A stretch of 64,000 nt of DNA. Source: Kitasatospora azatica KCTC 9699 (GTDB lineage: Bacteria > Actinomycetota > Actinomycetes > Streptomycetales > Streptomycetaceae). Positions 31,839 through 41,684 of this stretch are shown one piece after another. The position numbers were made by a program, and so were the translations under genes. The notes beneath the pieces were generated by a model. It was not told the DNA's origin and searched no databases. It was given only the letters and a program-made list of their open reading frames with translations. The stretch lies in the NCBI RefSeq assembly GCF_000744785.1, contig NZ_JQMO01000003.1:372001-436000 (forward strand), written 5' to 3'. Each line of letters opens with the position of its first letter. Within the stretch, counting starts at the first letter, position 1.

Positions 31839-34800
31839 TCAGCCCGCGTTGACCTTGCTGATCAGGACGCTGCCGGTACCGGCCGGCGCGCCGTGCGCGT
31901 CAACCAGGTTGACCTCGCCGAACAGCTGGCGACCTGCCGGGGCCGGGCCGGTCGCTAGGACCTGGGCCTGGACCGTGGCGGTACCGCCGGCGGCCAGCGT
32001 GACCGGGTCGGCGGCCGCGTTGACGGAGCCGAGCTGCGGGGAGAAGTACACGTCCCGGTAGTCGTAGCCGGTCGTGCCGCTCGGAACGCTGTAGCCGTCC
32101 ACCTTGACGGTGTAGGTGCCGGCCGCCGGGTTGAGCAGCGTCACCGACTCCTCCGAGGTGCTGCCGGCCGACTGACCGACAAGCTTGCCGTCCAGGTAGA
32201 CGGACAGGTCGAGGTCGGCCTTGGCGTCGTCCGGGTGGCCGATGGCGACGTTGAACCGGGAGACGCCCGCGGGCAGGACCACCGTGCTGGTCTGCGCCCC
32301 GTGGTTGGCGATGGTCGGCCGGGTGGTCACGGCGGAGCCCAGCTCACCGCCCTTGAGCACGCCCTGGAACGGGCCGTAGGCGTTCTTCAGGGTCCAGCTG
32401 ACGGGGCTCGCGGCGCCCTGGGTGACCGAGTCCAGCGTCTGGACCTGGGGGTCGAACCCGACTCCGAGGATCTTGGCGTCGATCGAGTACGGGTTGGCGT
32501 CGGTGCCGGTGGTCCGGCGCGCCTCGGTGACGATCTCCCAGACACCGGCCTGCGGTGCGCGGTAGCTCCGGTTGGTCGGGCTGCCGCACTTGGGGCCGGG
32601 GGTGGCGTAGTTGGTCCAGCACTCGTTGCTGGCCGTCGGGTCGGCGGGCATGCCGTCCGGCGCGATGGCCAGGAAGCGGACCTGGCTGCCGGCCGCGACG
32701 CCGTCCAGGTTGACCGCGAGGGTCTTGGCGCCCTCGGGCACCGTGATGAAGTGCCGCTCGACCCGGCTGCGCGCCACGCTGCCCGAGAAGCCGGACTGGA
32801 AGTCCGGGGCGCTCAGGGCCTGGCCGACGATCGAGGTCAGCATGATCTGCTGGTCGATGCCGAGGGTGTCCTCGTCGTCCACCCGCAGGATCGCGCTGTG
32901 CAGGCCGGCGGACTTCGGGGTGGCCGCGACCTTGACGGTGACGGGCTGGTTGAGCGGCAGATCGACCTTGCGGCCGCCCTGGATCGCCCAGGTGCCGTCG
33001 TCGCCGGCGATGGTCAGGCGGTGGGTGATCGCGTCGGGGTCACCGGTGGTGCGGGTGATGGTGACGTCGTACACCGAGCGCTTGCCGACGGCGGGACCGC
33101 CGGCCGCGGCCGGGGCACGGTCGTAGACGCCGGCGCCGAAGCCGGGCGTGGCCAGGTACGGCGAAAGGACGCTGGTGGCCGGGGCCTTGACCGTGTACTC
33201 ATGGACGTCGCCGGCGCCGTTCTCCAGGTAGTGCCAGGCCGCGTTGACGTCGATCAGACCGGCCCCCTGCTCGGCGGCCTGGTAGCCGGGCAGCCAACGG
33301 GCGCTGCTGGTGAGCGCGTTGCGCAGGGCGAGCGGAGTGCTGCTGACCCGGTCGTCGGAACCCTTGGCGTAGCGGTTGTCCTCCTTCGCCGCCGAGATCA
33401 GCAGCGCGGTGGCGCCGGTGGCCTGCGGGGACGCCATCGAGGTGCCCTGCAGCATGCCGTAGCCCGGGGGCAGTTCGTAGCCGGCGGCCGGGAAGGACGC
33501 GCCGGGCTCCCAGGTCGGGATGGTGTTCACCGAGGAGCCCGGGGCGACCAGGGTCGGCGTGAAGCCGCCGTCCTCGCGCGGGCCGCGCGAGGAGAAGGTG
33601 AACAGGCCGTAGTCCTCGGCCGACTTGGCGCCGTAGTTGGACGCCCAGGTCTCCCGGCTGATCGCCGCGCCGACGCTGATCACCTTCGAGGCGAGGCCCG
33701 GGTCGCCGATGCTGTTGAGGCCCGGACCGTCGTTGCCCGCCGAGATGACCAGCTGGACGCCGGTCTGCTCGATGATCTGGGTGTAGAGCCGGGAGCGGGC
33801 GCTGTTGCCGTCGTTGAGCACCGGCAGGCCGCCGATGGACATGTTGATGACGTCGACGCCGTGGTTGAGCGCCAGGTCGGCCATGCCCTCGGTCAGCGCG
33901 GTGGCGCTGCAGCCCGGGCCGAAGACGCAGGCGCGGGCCGAGATGATCTTCGCGCCGGGGGCGGCGCCGGTCATCCGGCCGCCGAACAGGCCGTTGGCGG
34001 CGGTGATACCGGCCACGTGGGTGCCGTGCTCACTGGCGACCAGGCCGATGTTCACGAAGTCGGCGTGCTTGCCGACCCAGGGGCCGCCGACCGGGGACAG
34101 GTCCACGTTCTTGCGGGTCTCGATGGTGAACGGGACGGTCTTGGCGATCGGCGACCTTGCGTCGACGGTGCCGAAGTGGCCGACCTGGTTGCTCTCCTTG
34201 TAGGAGGACATCGCCTGGTCGTCGGTGAAGTCGGCGTTGTCGTTGAGGTCGACCCGGACCTTGCCGGTGGCCGGGTCGTACAGCACGGCCCAGGAGTCGG
34301 TGGTGGTGCCGTTGCGGTTGAGGTCACCCGCCTCGTCGCCGCCGAGGGTGACGCTCTCCTTGAACAGGGCGATCTTGTAGTTGCCCGCCGGGGCCGTGTA
34401 GGTACGGCCCTTGTAGCCGAAGCTCGGACCGGAGACGTCGGTGAGCATCGGCAGCCAGGTACCGTCGCCGTCGATCAGCGGGTCGGTCTCGGTCACCCAG
34501 TCGACGATCTTGCGCTCGCCGGTGGTGGTCCACTGCAGGGCGGGGTGGGCCAGGTCGACGCCCGAGTCGAGGATGCCGATGGTGACGCCGCGGCCGTCCG
34601 CCTCCGGGTGGCGCTTGACGAAGTCCACCGCGCCGATGTCGTTGGCGGGCTGGTACGGGTTGGCCGCAGGGGTGTCGGCGCCCGGCGCCGGGTACTTGCC
34701 CGGCTCCGGCGTGGGGCCGGTGACCGGCTTCGGCCGGTGGTCCTGCTGCTGCGGCGCCGGGTTGGCCTCGTCGTGGAAGTACGGCGCGCCGACGGTCGGG

Positions 34801-35342
34801 GTCGGGACCAGCGCGGCGCCGGCCGCCGGCGAGCCGGTACCGCCGTCGCCCACGCCACTGTCGACCTTGGGGGTGCGGGTGGCGGCGGGCGCGGCGTCGG
34901 TGTCCGCGTACGGGTTCTCCATCGGCACGGACTCGTTGAGGTCGATGGCCTGGACCTCGGAGAGCTTGGTGGCCCGGCCGAGCAGCGCGTCGGCCTTGTC
35001 GGTGGCGACCGTGGCGCGGACGTAGCCGATCCGGTCGATGGTCTTTCCGACGCTGGCACCCGCAGCGGTCAGCTGCTCGGCGGTGGCCGCGGTGCTGCCG
35101 GGCTTCACCGCGAGCATCAGCGTGACGGTGGCGGCGCCCTCGGCCTTCGCCTGGGCGAGCAGGTCCGCGTCGTGTGCGCTCAGCTTGTCGCTGATCCCCG
35201 GCTTCGCACCACCGGGAGCCGGGGCGGGGCTGGAGTCGGCCGCGAAGGCCGAGGTCAGGCCACCCGCGCCCAGGGCGGCGACGAGGCTCGCCGCCAGGGT
35301 CGCCCGGGCGAGGCGTCGGTGGGAACGTATCTGATGCGGCAT
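31839..35342 (-). CDS. Large secreted subtilisin-like (S8) serine peptidase
   Basis: 1167 residues. Signal peptide (ATLAASLVAALGAGGLTSAFA), inhibitor I9-like propeptide (about 65-135), S8 domain with Asp259 in IGILDSGVDLAHP, His439 in SEHGTHVAGI and Ser635 in QGTSMASPQATG. A large insertion lies between Asp and His. The C-terminal 500 residues are beta-rich and include a PPC-like domain ending in the YTVKVDGYSVPSGTTGYDYR region. It acts outside the cell, probably in nutrient breakdown or wall turnover. The ATG has AGGGATATCG upstream. It diverges from an S53 peptidase across a 485-bp gap. Confidence 0.93.
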   Translation of the reverse strand: MPHQIRSHRRLARATLAASLVAALGAGGLTSAFAADSSPAPAPGGAKPGISDKLSAHDADLLAQAKAEGAATVTLMLAVKPGSTAATAEQLTAAGASVGKTIDRIGYVRATVATDKADALLGRATKLSEVQAIDLNESVPMENPYADTDAAPAATRTPKVDSGVGDGGTGSPAAGAALVPTPTVGAPYFHDEANPAPQQQDHRPKPVTGPTPEPGKYPAPGADTPAANPYQPANDIGAVDFVKRHPEADGRGVTIGILDSGVDLAHPALQWTTTGERKIVDWVTETDPLIDGDGTWLPMLTDVSGPSFGYKGRTYTAPAGNYKIALFKESVTLGGDEAGDLNRNGTTTDSWAVLYDPATGKVRVDLNDNADFTDDQAMSSYKESNQVGHFGTVDARSPIAKTVPFTIETRKNVDLSPVGGPWVGKHADFVNIGLVASEHGTHVAGITAANGLFGGRMTGAAPGAKIISARACVFGPGCSATALTEGMADLALNHGVDVINMSIGGLPVLNDGNSARSRLYTQIIEQTGVQLVISAGNDGPGLNSIGDPGLASKVISVGAAISRETWASNYGAKSAEDYGLFTFSSRGPREDGGFTPTLVAPGSSVNTIPTWEPGASFPAAGYELPPGYGMLQGTSMASPQATGATALLISAAKEDNRYAKGSDDRVSSTPLALRNALTSSARWLPGYQAAEQGAGLIDVNAAWHYLENGAGDVHEYTVKAPATSVLSPYLATPGFGAGVYDRAPAAAGGPAVGKRSVYDVTITRTTGDPDAITHRLTIAGDDGTWAIQGGRKVDLPLNQPVTVKVAATPKSAGLHSAILRVDDEDTLGIDQQIMLTSIVGQALSAPDFQSGFSGSVARSRVERHFITVPEGAKTLAVNLDGVAAGSQVRFLAIAPDGMPADPTASNECWTNYATPGPKCGSPTNRSYRAPQAGVWEIVTEARRTTGTDANPYSIDAKILGVGFDPQVQTLDSVTQGAASPVSWTLKNAYGPFQGVLKGGELGSAVTTRPTIANHGAQTSTVVLPAGVSRFNVAIGHPDDAKADLDLSVYLDGKLVGQSAGSTSEESVTLLNPAAGTYTVKVDGYSVPSGTTGYDYRDVYFSPQLGSVNAAADPVTLAAGGTATVQAQVLATGPAPAGRQLFGEVNLVDAHGAPAGTGSVLISKVNAG

Positions 35343-35827
35343 CGATATCCCTGCTCAGAGGCTACATTCGGATGATCGAACAGACTGCCGACTACTGGCC
35401 GTCCATTACCAGTCCTTGACTTGGCGAATCCCGGCGTTGGCGTACAGTCGCCAGTCCGGCGCGCAACCTGACGCGCAACCAAATGACGCGCGGTTCAACC
35501 GGTCTGGGCCCCTGGACCTCCGCGAACCGGTGTCGCCCCAGCCGCCAACGGCCCTGCCCGCCTTGATGTTTCCTGAGAAAACGCGGCGCATCGTGTAAGG
35601 AGCTCGCGCAGCCGACCGCTGCGCCGCACACGCCCCCGCTGCACCGTGCGGGGAATCCGGGCGCACCCGTTGATCGGCTGCGCCTGCGCCCCTAGACTCG
35701 CCGCGCCCGCAGCCGCTCCCTGCGCTTCGGGATCACAGCTGCGTCGACAACTCCCGTGCCGGACGTGCCGATCCACGTCCCTACCGGGCTGTGCAGGTCC
35801 CCTGACAAACCCTCAAGGAGGACTGAC
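35343..35827. other. 485-bp divergent promoter region between two secreted peptidase genes
   Basis: No convincing gene here; frames on both strands are short with poor codon pattern. It is more A/T-rich than its surroundings at 35343-35480. A TTGACT (35417) and TACAGT motif downstream suggest a plus-strand promoter, although the 21-bp spacing is long. Several GC-rich short inverted repeats suggest regulation or a long leader for the S53 gene. Confidence 0.5.
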
Positions 35828-37336
35828 TTGACGGCTTCCACCGCACGTCGCTGGCTGCTCGCCGGTGTGAGCAGCCTGGCGCTCGCCGCGACCGGCATCC
35901 TCTCCACCCCCGGCGGCGCCGCCTCGGCCGCAGGCTATCCGGCGGTCCACCCGACGGTCGCCGAGTACACCCAGCTCAGCACCGGCGAGACACCGCCGAC
36001 CCCGGCCCAGTGCGCTTCGGCCGGCCGGCGCTGCTTCTCCCCGCAGGCCATCCGGGCGGCCTACGACCTCGGCCCGCTCTACGCCGCCGGCAACGACGGC
36101 CGGGGCCAGACGATCGCGATCGTCGACTCCTACGGCAGCGACACCATGGCCCACGACCTGCACGTCTTCGACCACACCTTCGGGGTGGCCGCGATGTGCG
36201 GCGAGGAGGGCGTGGCCTGCGCACCGGGCATGCCCACCTTCAGCGAGCTGCACGTGCAGGGCTCGCCGGCCACCTCCGCCCCGCCGCCGACCAGCAAGGG
36301 CACCGGGCAGGAGGACAAGTCCGCCTGGGCGCTCGAGGTGGCGCTCGACGTGGAGACCGCGCACGCGATGGCCCCCGGCGCCAACATCCTGCTGGTCAGC
36401 ACGCCGACCGCGGAGACCCTAGGGGTGCAGGGCTTCCCGCAGATGATGGCCGCCGAGCAGTACGTGGTCGACCACCACCTGGCCACCGTCATCTCGCAGT
36501 CCTTCGCCTCCGCCGAGGGCGCGTTCGCCAGTGCGCAGTCACTGGAGCAGCTCCGGTACGCCTTCAAGTCGGCGGCGCAGAACGGCGTCACCGTACTCGG
36601 CTCGTCCGGTGACAACGGCACCGCGGACTCCACCAAGACCCCGGTGAAGTCCGGTGGCACGCCGATCCCCTACCCGTCCGTGGAGTGGCCGGCCTCGGAC
36701 CCGCTGGTGACCGGTGTCGGCGGCACGTACCTGTGCACCGACCCGGGCGCGACCGGCGCCCGGGTGACCGACAGCTCCGACAATCCGGCGAAGTGCCAGT
36801 CCAACCCGGGTGCGGCCGAGGTTGGCTGGACCTTCTCCGGGGGCGGCTTCAGCCAGCTCTTCGACCGGCCGGCCTACCAGGGCACGCTGCCGGCCGGCAG
36901 CACCGCGATCGGCGCCAAGCGCGGCGTCCCGGACGTCTCGCTGCAGGCCAGCTCCGGCACCGGCGCGCTGGTGTACGTCTCGCTCCCGCCGGACGGACAG
37001 GGCGGGCTCAGCTGCGGCAGCGCGCCGTGCAGTTCCGGCTGGTACGACATCGGCGGCACCTCGCTCTCCTGCCCGCAGTGGGCCGGTCTGGTGGCGATCG
37101 CCGACCAGCTGAACGGCGGCGGCCTCGGTCTGCTCAACCCGGCGCTGTACCGGGTCGGCGCCGACCCGGCCAAGTACGCGGTCGACTTCCACGACGTCAC
37201 GCTCGGCAACAACACCGCCGACCCGTCGGTGCCCGGCTACCCGGCCACCACCGGCTGGGACCCGATCACCGGCCTCGGCACGCCGGACGCGGCGAAGCTG
37301 CTCCCCGACCTGGTCGCGGCGGCGCACGCGGGCTGA
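35828..37336 (+). CDS. Secreted S53 (sedolisin/kumamolisin-type) peptidase without long propeptide
   Basis: 502 residues from TTG 35828, with AAGGAGG eight bases upstream. Signal peptide (LAGVSSLALAATGILSTPGG). Sedolisin active site: Glu170 and Asp174 in WALEVALDVETAHAMAPGA, Asp262 in SSGDNG, Ser412 in GGTSLSCPQWAG. Calcium-site tail DFHDVTLGNN and TGWDPITGLGTPD. Normal kumamolisins carry a 180-residue propeptide; here only about 35 residues separate the signal peptide from the core, the known propeptide-less subgroup. Extra Cys pairs (CASAGRRC, CGEEGVAC, CGSAPC) suggest disulfides. Sedolisins are usually active at acid pH. Confidence 0.92.
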   Translation: MTASTARRWLLAGVSSLALAATGILSTPGGAASAAGYPAVHPTVAEYTQLSTGETPPTPAQCASAGRRCFSPQAIRAAYDLGPLYAAGNDGRGQTIAIVDSYGSDTMAHDLHVFDHTFGVAAMCGEEGVACAPGMPTFSELHVQGSPATSAPPPTSKGTGQEDKSAWALEVALDVETAHAMAPGANILLVSTPTAETLGVQGFPQMMAAEQYVVDHHLATVISQSFASAEGAFASAQSLEQLRYAFKSAAQNGVTVLGSSGDNGTADSTKTPVKSGGTPIPYPSVEWPASDPLVTGVGGTYLCTDPGATGARVTDSSDNPAKCQSNPGAAEVGWTFSGGGFSQLFDRPAYQGTLPAGSTAIGAKRGVPDVSLQASSGTGALVYVSLPPDGQGGLSCGSAPCSSGWYDIGGTSLSCPQWAGLVAIADQLNGGGLGLLNPALYRVGADPAKYAVDFHDVTLGNNTADPSVPGYPATTGWDPITGLGTPDAAKLLPDLVAAAHAG

Positions 37337-37367
37337 CCCCGAAGTACTCCCGAAGTACCGCTGTCCA

Positions 37368-37397
37368 GTGGCCCGCCGGAGCGATCCGGCGGGCCAC
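37368..37397 (+). terminator. Intrinsic terminator after the S53 peptidase gene
   Basis: Perfect 13-bp stem (37368-37380 with 37385-37397) around loop GCGA, 32 bp after the stop codon. Confidence 0.85.
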
Positions 37398-37520
37398 CGC
37401 CGCGCTCGGGCCCAGCTGGGAGGCATCTGAGGGGCAGCTGGGGGCAAGCCTGCGTGCCGGGCCCGACCTGCTCGTTCGGTACCGTGCTGGCGCACCACCG
37501 GCGAGCGAGAGCAGGACGAG

Positions 37521-38711
37521 ATGGCCCAGCAGGGGCAGCACGACGCGGCGCGGCCGAGCCTTCGCCGGATCGCCCTGGAGTGGGGCCGGATCGGTTGCAT
37601 CGGCTTCGGCGGGCCGCCCACCCACATCGCGCTGCTGCGCGGGCTCTGCGTGGAGCGCGAAGGCTGGATCGCCGCCGCGGACTTCGAGGACGGCATCGCC
37701 GCGACGAACCTGCTGCCCGGGCCGGCCTCCACCCAACTGGCGATCCTGACGGCCTGGCAGCTTCGCGGGCTTCCCGGCGCGCTGGTCGGTGGGCTCTGCT
37801 TCATCGTGCCCGGCCTGGTGCTGATCCTGGCGTTGGCGGCGCTCTTCCTGGCCGGGAGTCCGCCCCGGTGGGTGCTGGGGGCCGCGGCCGGTGCCGGGTC
37901 GGCGGTGGCGGCGGTCGCCGTGCACGCGGCCGTTGGGCTGGTTCCCGCGAGCCGGCAGCGGATGGGCGGCGCCCGGGCCCAGCGGGGTCGGTGGATCGGC
38001 TACGGGCTGGCGGGCGGTGTCGCGGCGAGCCTGGCCGGCCCGTGGTTGGTGCTGGTGCTGATCGGCGCCGGACTGATCGAGGTCGCGGTGCGGACGGCCG
38101 GGCGCAACCGCCCGTCGCCGGGCGGCGGTGGACGAGCGGCCTGGCCGCTGCCGCTGGCCGTCGCGGCTCCCGGCGCCGCGGGGCTCGCGGCGCTGGCCTG
38201 GGTCGCGTTCAAGGTCGGCGCCCTGTCGTACGGCGGCGGCTTCGTGATCATCCCGCTGATGCAGAGCGACGCCGTCCACCGGTACCACTGGATGACCGAT
38301 GCCCAGTTCCTGAACGCCGTCGCCCTCGGGCAGATCACCCCCGGCCCCGTGGTGCAGACGGTCGCCGTGGTCGGCTACGCGGCGGCCGGTGTCGGCGGCG
38401 GCCTGCTGGCCGCCGCGGTGGCCTTCGCCCCGTCCTTCCTCTTCGTGCTGCTCGGCGGGTCGCACTTCGACCGGCTGCGCGCCGACCCGGGCGTCCAGGC
38501 CTTCCTGACCGGGGCCGGGCCCGCCGTCATCGGCGCGATCGCGGGCTCGGCGATTCCGCTGGCGCTGGCCCTGCAACACGCCTGGCAGTACGCCGTGCTG
38601 GCCGCGGCGGCGGTGTGGCTGCTGGCCGGCCGCCGCGGTGTGGTCAGCGCGCTGCTCGGCGCCGGCGCCCTCGGCGTGGCCGCCTCCTGGGCCGGCTGGC
38701 CGGTGACCTGA
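37521..38711 (+). CDS. chrA: Chromate transporter (CHR family, two-domain)
   Basis: 396 residues with two homologous halves. The first half has IGCIGFGGPPTHIALL and NLLPGPASTQLAI; the second has KVGALSYGGGFVIIPLMQ and ALGQITPGPVVQTVAVVGY. These FGG/GGG and PGP motifs define the CHR family, which exports chromate. About ten membrane segments. ATG 37521, 124 bp after the terminator of the preceding gene. No ChrR or superoxide dismutase partner is adjacent. Confidence 0.92.
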   Translation: MAQQGQHDAARPSLRRIALEWGRIGCIGFGGPPTHIALLRGLCVEREGWIAAADFEDGIAATNLLPGPASTQLAILTAWQLRGLPGALVGGLCFIVPGLVLILALAALFLAGSPPRWVLGAAAGAGSAVAAVAVHAAVGLVPASRQRMGGARAQRGRWIGYGLAGGVAASLAGPWLVLVLIGAGLIEVAVRTAGRNRPSPGGGGRAAWPLPLAVAAPGAAGLAALAWVAFKVGALSYGGGFVIIPLMQSDAVHRYHWMTDAQFLNAVALGQITPGPVVQTVAVVGYAAAGVGGGLLAAAVAFAPSFLFVLLGGSHFDRLRADPGVQAFLTGAGPAVIGAIAGSAIPLALALQHAWQYAVLAAAAVWLLAGRRGVVSALLGAGALGVAASWAGWPVT

Positions 38712-38756
38712 GCAGACCGCCGACGCGCTGTCGCACCCACCCGCTACCGTGCCGGT

Positions 38757-39428
38757 ATGACCCATGCTGAACTTCAGACCAAGCGGATCAGGCCCTGGCA
38801 GTTCCACCAGACGGCCGGTCTCGAGGAGTGGCGTGTCCTGGGCGAAGGCGCCTGCAGCTACTTCCGTACCGGCTCCTTCGCGGCCGGCGCCCGGCTCGTG
38901 CACGAGATCGGCGCACGGCTCGATGTCGAGGGCCGGCATCCCGACATCGACCTGCGCGCCGAGGGCGTGACGGTCCGGCTGATCACGCTCACCCAGGACT
39001 ACTACGGGCTGACCGAGCAGGACGTCGAACTGGCCCGGCAGATCTCGGCGCTGGCGCGGGAGCTGGGCATCCCGGCCGACCCGTCCGCCGTGCAGACCGT
39101 CCAGGTCACCGTGGACGCGCTCGACATGTCCCGGGTCGTGCCGTTCTGGCGGGCCCTGCTCGGCTACCAGGACCGCGCGGGCAGCCCCGAGGACCTGATC
39201 GACCCGCACGGTCGCGGGGCGCCGTTCTACTTCCAGCAGATGGACGCCCCGCGCCCGCAGCGCAACCGGGTCCACCTCGACGTCTTCGTGCCGCACGACC
39301 AGGCCGAGGCCCGGATCGCGGCCGCGATCGCCGCCGGCGGCCGGCTGCTGAGCGACGAACACGCCCCGTCGCACTGGGTGCTGGCCGACCCGGAGGGCAA
39401 CGAGGCGTGCGTCGGTACCTGCAACTGA
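38757..39428 (+). CDS. Fusion of a DCoH (pterin carbinolamine dehydratase)-like domain and a VOC domain
   Basis: 223 residues. Residues 30-105 follow the DCoH pattern: FAAGARLVHEIGARLDVEGR, HPDIDLRAEGVTVRLITLTQ, GLTEQDVELARQI. Residues 112-223 are a glyoxalase/VOC half (VDALDMSRVVPFWRALLGYQ; HLDVFVPHDQAEARI; VLADPEGNEACV). The DCoH HHPD signature is reduced to GRHPDI, so dehydratase activity is uncertain. Probably a cytoplasmic enzyme on an aromatic or pterin-like substrate. TACCGT lies just before the start, so the transcript may be leaderless. Confidence 0.85.
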   Translation: MTHAELQTKRIRPWQFHQTAGLEEWRVLGEGACSYFRTGSFAAGARLVHEIGARLDVEGRHPDIDLRAEGVTVRLITLTQDYYGLTEQDVELARQISALARELGIPADPSAVQTVQVTVDALDMSRVVPFWRALLGYQDRAGSPEDLIDPHGRGAPFYFQQMDAPRPQRNRVHLDVFVPHDQAEARIAAAIAAGGRLLSDEHAPSHWVLADPEGNEACVGTCN

Positions 39429-39446
39429 GGCCGGTCGGTCCAAGGG

Positions 39447-41513
39447 TCAGCCGCTGATGCTCCCCGTGCCGGTCTCGATGTGGCCGGTGGCGCGGCGGCT
39501 CCAGCTGGGGTCGCCGCTCACGGTGGCGGTGAAGTCGTACCAGCCGTTGGTGTAGGCGACGGCGTTGAAGTAGTCCGAGACGGTGGCGCCGGGGGCCACC
39601 TGGTAGGTCCACGGGCCGTCGGTGCGGTAGTTGGTCGAGGTGATGGTGAAGGTCACGGTGCTGGTACCGGTGTTGGTCATCTTGAACCAGACCGCCTGCT
39701 TGCCGGTGTTCGGCGCCGGCGCGTAGTACGTCGAGGCCTCGGCGGTCTTCCCGGCGCTGGTGGCGTTGCCGGTGAAGCGGCGCAGGAAGCGGTTGGGGCC
39801 GACGACGGTGAGGTCGTACTTGCCGTCACCGTAGTTCGCACCGATGTTGAAGAAGTCGCTGGTGCCGCCGTCGGCGCCGGTCGAGGCGTTGTGGGGGGCG
39901 ACGGTGTACTGCCAGGGCCCGCCGCTGCGGTAGGCGTTGGCGTAGATCGAGTAGTGCGCCCAGGCGGTGGCCTGCGGGCCCTGGTTGGCCAGGTCGATCC
40001 AGAGCAGGATCTGGTTGTTGGCGTCGTACTCGATCCGGTCCACCCAGGCGTTGGGCTGGTAGGGCAGCGCCCGAGCGGGCTTGCTGCCGCTCTCCTGGGT
40101 GGGCATCGAGTTGGTGCCGGGGCTCGGGTTGATCTGCACGTTGGCGGTGGCCTGGCTGATCGTCGCACTGGTGTCCGGCAGCCCCGGGAGGCCGTACACC
40201 GGGGTGCTGAAGTCGAAGGCGCCGGTGAGGTCGCCGCAGATCTGGCGGCGCCAGGTGCTGATGTTGTTGCAGACGGCGGGAGTGCCCAGGGCCGCCGTCC
40301 AGGTCTCCAGGAAGCGGATCACGCTGGTGTGGTCGTAGACCCGGGAGTCGACGTAGCCGCCGCGGGTCCACGGGGAGGCGATGATCATCGGCACCCGGAA
40401 GCCGAGACCGATGTTGGTGCCGTTGTAGAACTCGCCGGCGGTGCCGCTCGGCGCGACCGGCGGCGGCACGTGGTCGAAGAAGCCGTCGTTCTCGTCGTAG
40501 TTGAGGAAGAGCACGGTGGAGTTGAAGGTGTCCGGGTTCGCGGCCAGCGCCTGCAGCACCAGGTTGACGAAGTGCGCGCCGTTCTCCGGCGGGCCGTCCG
40601 GGTGCTCGGAGAACAGCTGGTTGGAGACCACCCAGGAGACCTGCGGCAGCGTCCCCGCGAGCGAGTCGGCTCTGATCGCGGCCGCGATGTCGTCCGGCGT
40701 GGAGCCGGTGCTCGGCACCGAGGCCATGCCGCGCTGCGCGAGCGGGCTCGAACTCGGGGCACCGGTGAACTGGTTGAAGTAGGCGAGGGCGTTGTCGCCG
40801 AAGTTGTCGGAGGCGTTCTGGTAGACCTTCCAGCTCACCCCGGCGTTCTGCAGCGCCTCGGCGTAGGTCTGCCAGTGCAGGCCCTTCTCGTCGCCGCCGT
40901 CGTAGGCCGGGCCGCCCGCGCTGCCCGCCGGGTCGATCGTGCCGGACCACAGGTAGGTGCGGTTGGGGCCGGTCGCCGACAGGATCGAGCAGTGGTAGGC
41001 GTCGCAGATGGTGTAGGCGTCGGCCAGCGCGTAGTGGAACGGGATGTCCGAGCGGTTCATGAAGCCCATGGTCCGGTCGGAGCCCTTGGCGGAGGTCCAG
41101 GAGTCCATCTTCCCGTTGTTCCACGCCTGGTGCTGGGTGCCCCAGGAGTGGTCGAGCGAGCCGTCGCACTGCGCCAGCAACTCCCCGCTGCTGCCCCACC
41201 ACCAGGTGTTGGTCGCGCTCAGCTGCCAGGGGTACTGCCGGCCGCTGCCGTTGGGCTGGTTGAAGACGCTGTTGCCGCCGGCGATCTGGATGGTGGCCTT
41301 GTCGCCGAAGCCGCGCACGCCCTTGAGCGCGCCGAAGTAGTGGTCGAAGCTGCGGTTCTCCTGCATCAGCACGACGACGTGCTTGACGTCGGCTATCGTC
41401 CCCGTGCTGGCGGCGGCCGCGCGAGGCGCGGTGCCGGGCAGGGAGTCCAGGCCCACGGCTGCGCCGATGGCGGCGGCGGAGCCGAGGAAGGTACGACGAG
41501 TGACGGGGGTCAC
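39447..41513 (-). CDS. plcC: Tat-exported phosphocholine-specific phospholipase C
   Basis: 688 residues from GTG 41513, with GGAGG upstream. Twin-arginine signal TPVTRRTFLGSAAAIGAAVG. The alkaline-phosphatase-like phosphoesterase core is about 35-450: VKHVVVLMQENRSFDHYFG at the active site, NYDENDGFFDHVPPP and VPMIIASPWTRGGYVDS. Two C-terminal beta domains (about 490-590 and 595-688) repeat the 'GPW-x-Y-x-V-A-P' strand, the usual DUF756 pair. It hydrolyses phosphatidylcholine or sphingomyelin outside the cell and may be phosphate-regulated, though no PHO box was recognised. Confidence 0.94.
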   Translation of the reverse strand: MTPVTRRTFLGSAAAIGAAVGLDSLPGTAPRAAAASTGTIADVKHVVVLMQENRSFDHYFGALKGVRGFGDKATIQIAGGNSVFNQPNGSGRQYPWQLSATNTWWWGSSGELLAQCDGSLDHSWGTQHQAWNNGKMDSWTSAKGSDRTMGFMNRSDIPFHYALADAYTICDAYHCSILSATGPNRTYLWSGTIDPAGSAGGPAYDGGDEKGLHWQTYAEALQNAGVSWKVYQNASDNFGDNALAYFNQFTGAPSSSPLAQRGMASVPSTGSTPDDIAAAIRADSLAGTLPQVSWVVSNQLFSEHPDGPPENGAHFVNLVLQALAANPDTFNSTVLFLNYDENDGFFDHVPPPVAPSGTAGEFYNGTNIGLGFRVPMIIASPWTRGGYVDSRVYDHTSVIRFLETWTAALGTPAVCNNISTWRRQICGDLTGAFDFSTPVYGLPGLPDTSATISQATANVQINPSPGTNSMPTQESGSKPARALPYQPNAWVDRIEYDANNQILLWIDLANQGPQATAWAHYSIYANAYRSGGPWQYTVAPHNASTGADGGTSDFFNIGANYGDGKYDLTVVGPNRFLRRFTGNATSAGKTAEASTYYAPAPNTGKQAVWFKMTNTGTSTVTFTITSTNYRTDGPWTYQVAPGATVSDYFNAVAYTNGWYDFTATVSGDPSWSRRATGHIETGTGSISG

Positions 41514-41684
41514 GTGAGGCCTCCGGGAAGATGGATATACAACTCCAGCCCGCAGACCATGCGACACCCGGGTGGCGACTGTCCAGTAACAATGTGGCGG
41601 CCAGATGAAAGACAGTCAACGATCCCGACCGGACCAACTGCGGGAAGGGTGTTGGGCCGCGCCGAGGACGGGCACAATGCCACC

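Noticed and set aside
32235..35375. A 1046-codon plus-strand frame opposite the S8 peptidase
   Set aside because: Gly/Val/Asp/Arg-rich shadow with no recognisable motifs; the minus strand carries a full protease.
35400..35650. Small genes in the S8/S53 intergenic region
   Set aside because: Frames are short and overlap on both strands, without ribosome-binding sites or family resemblance.
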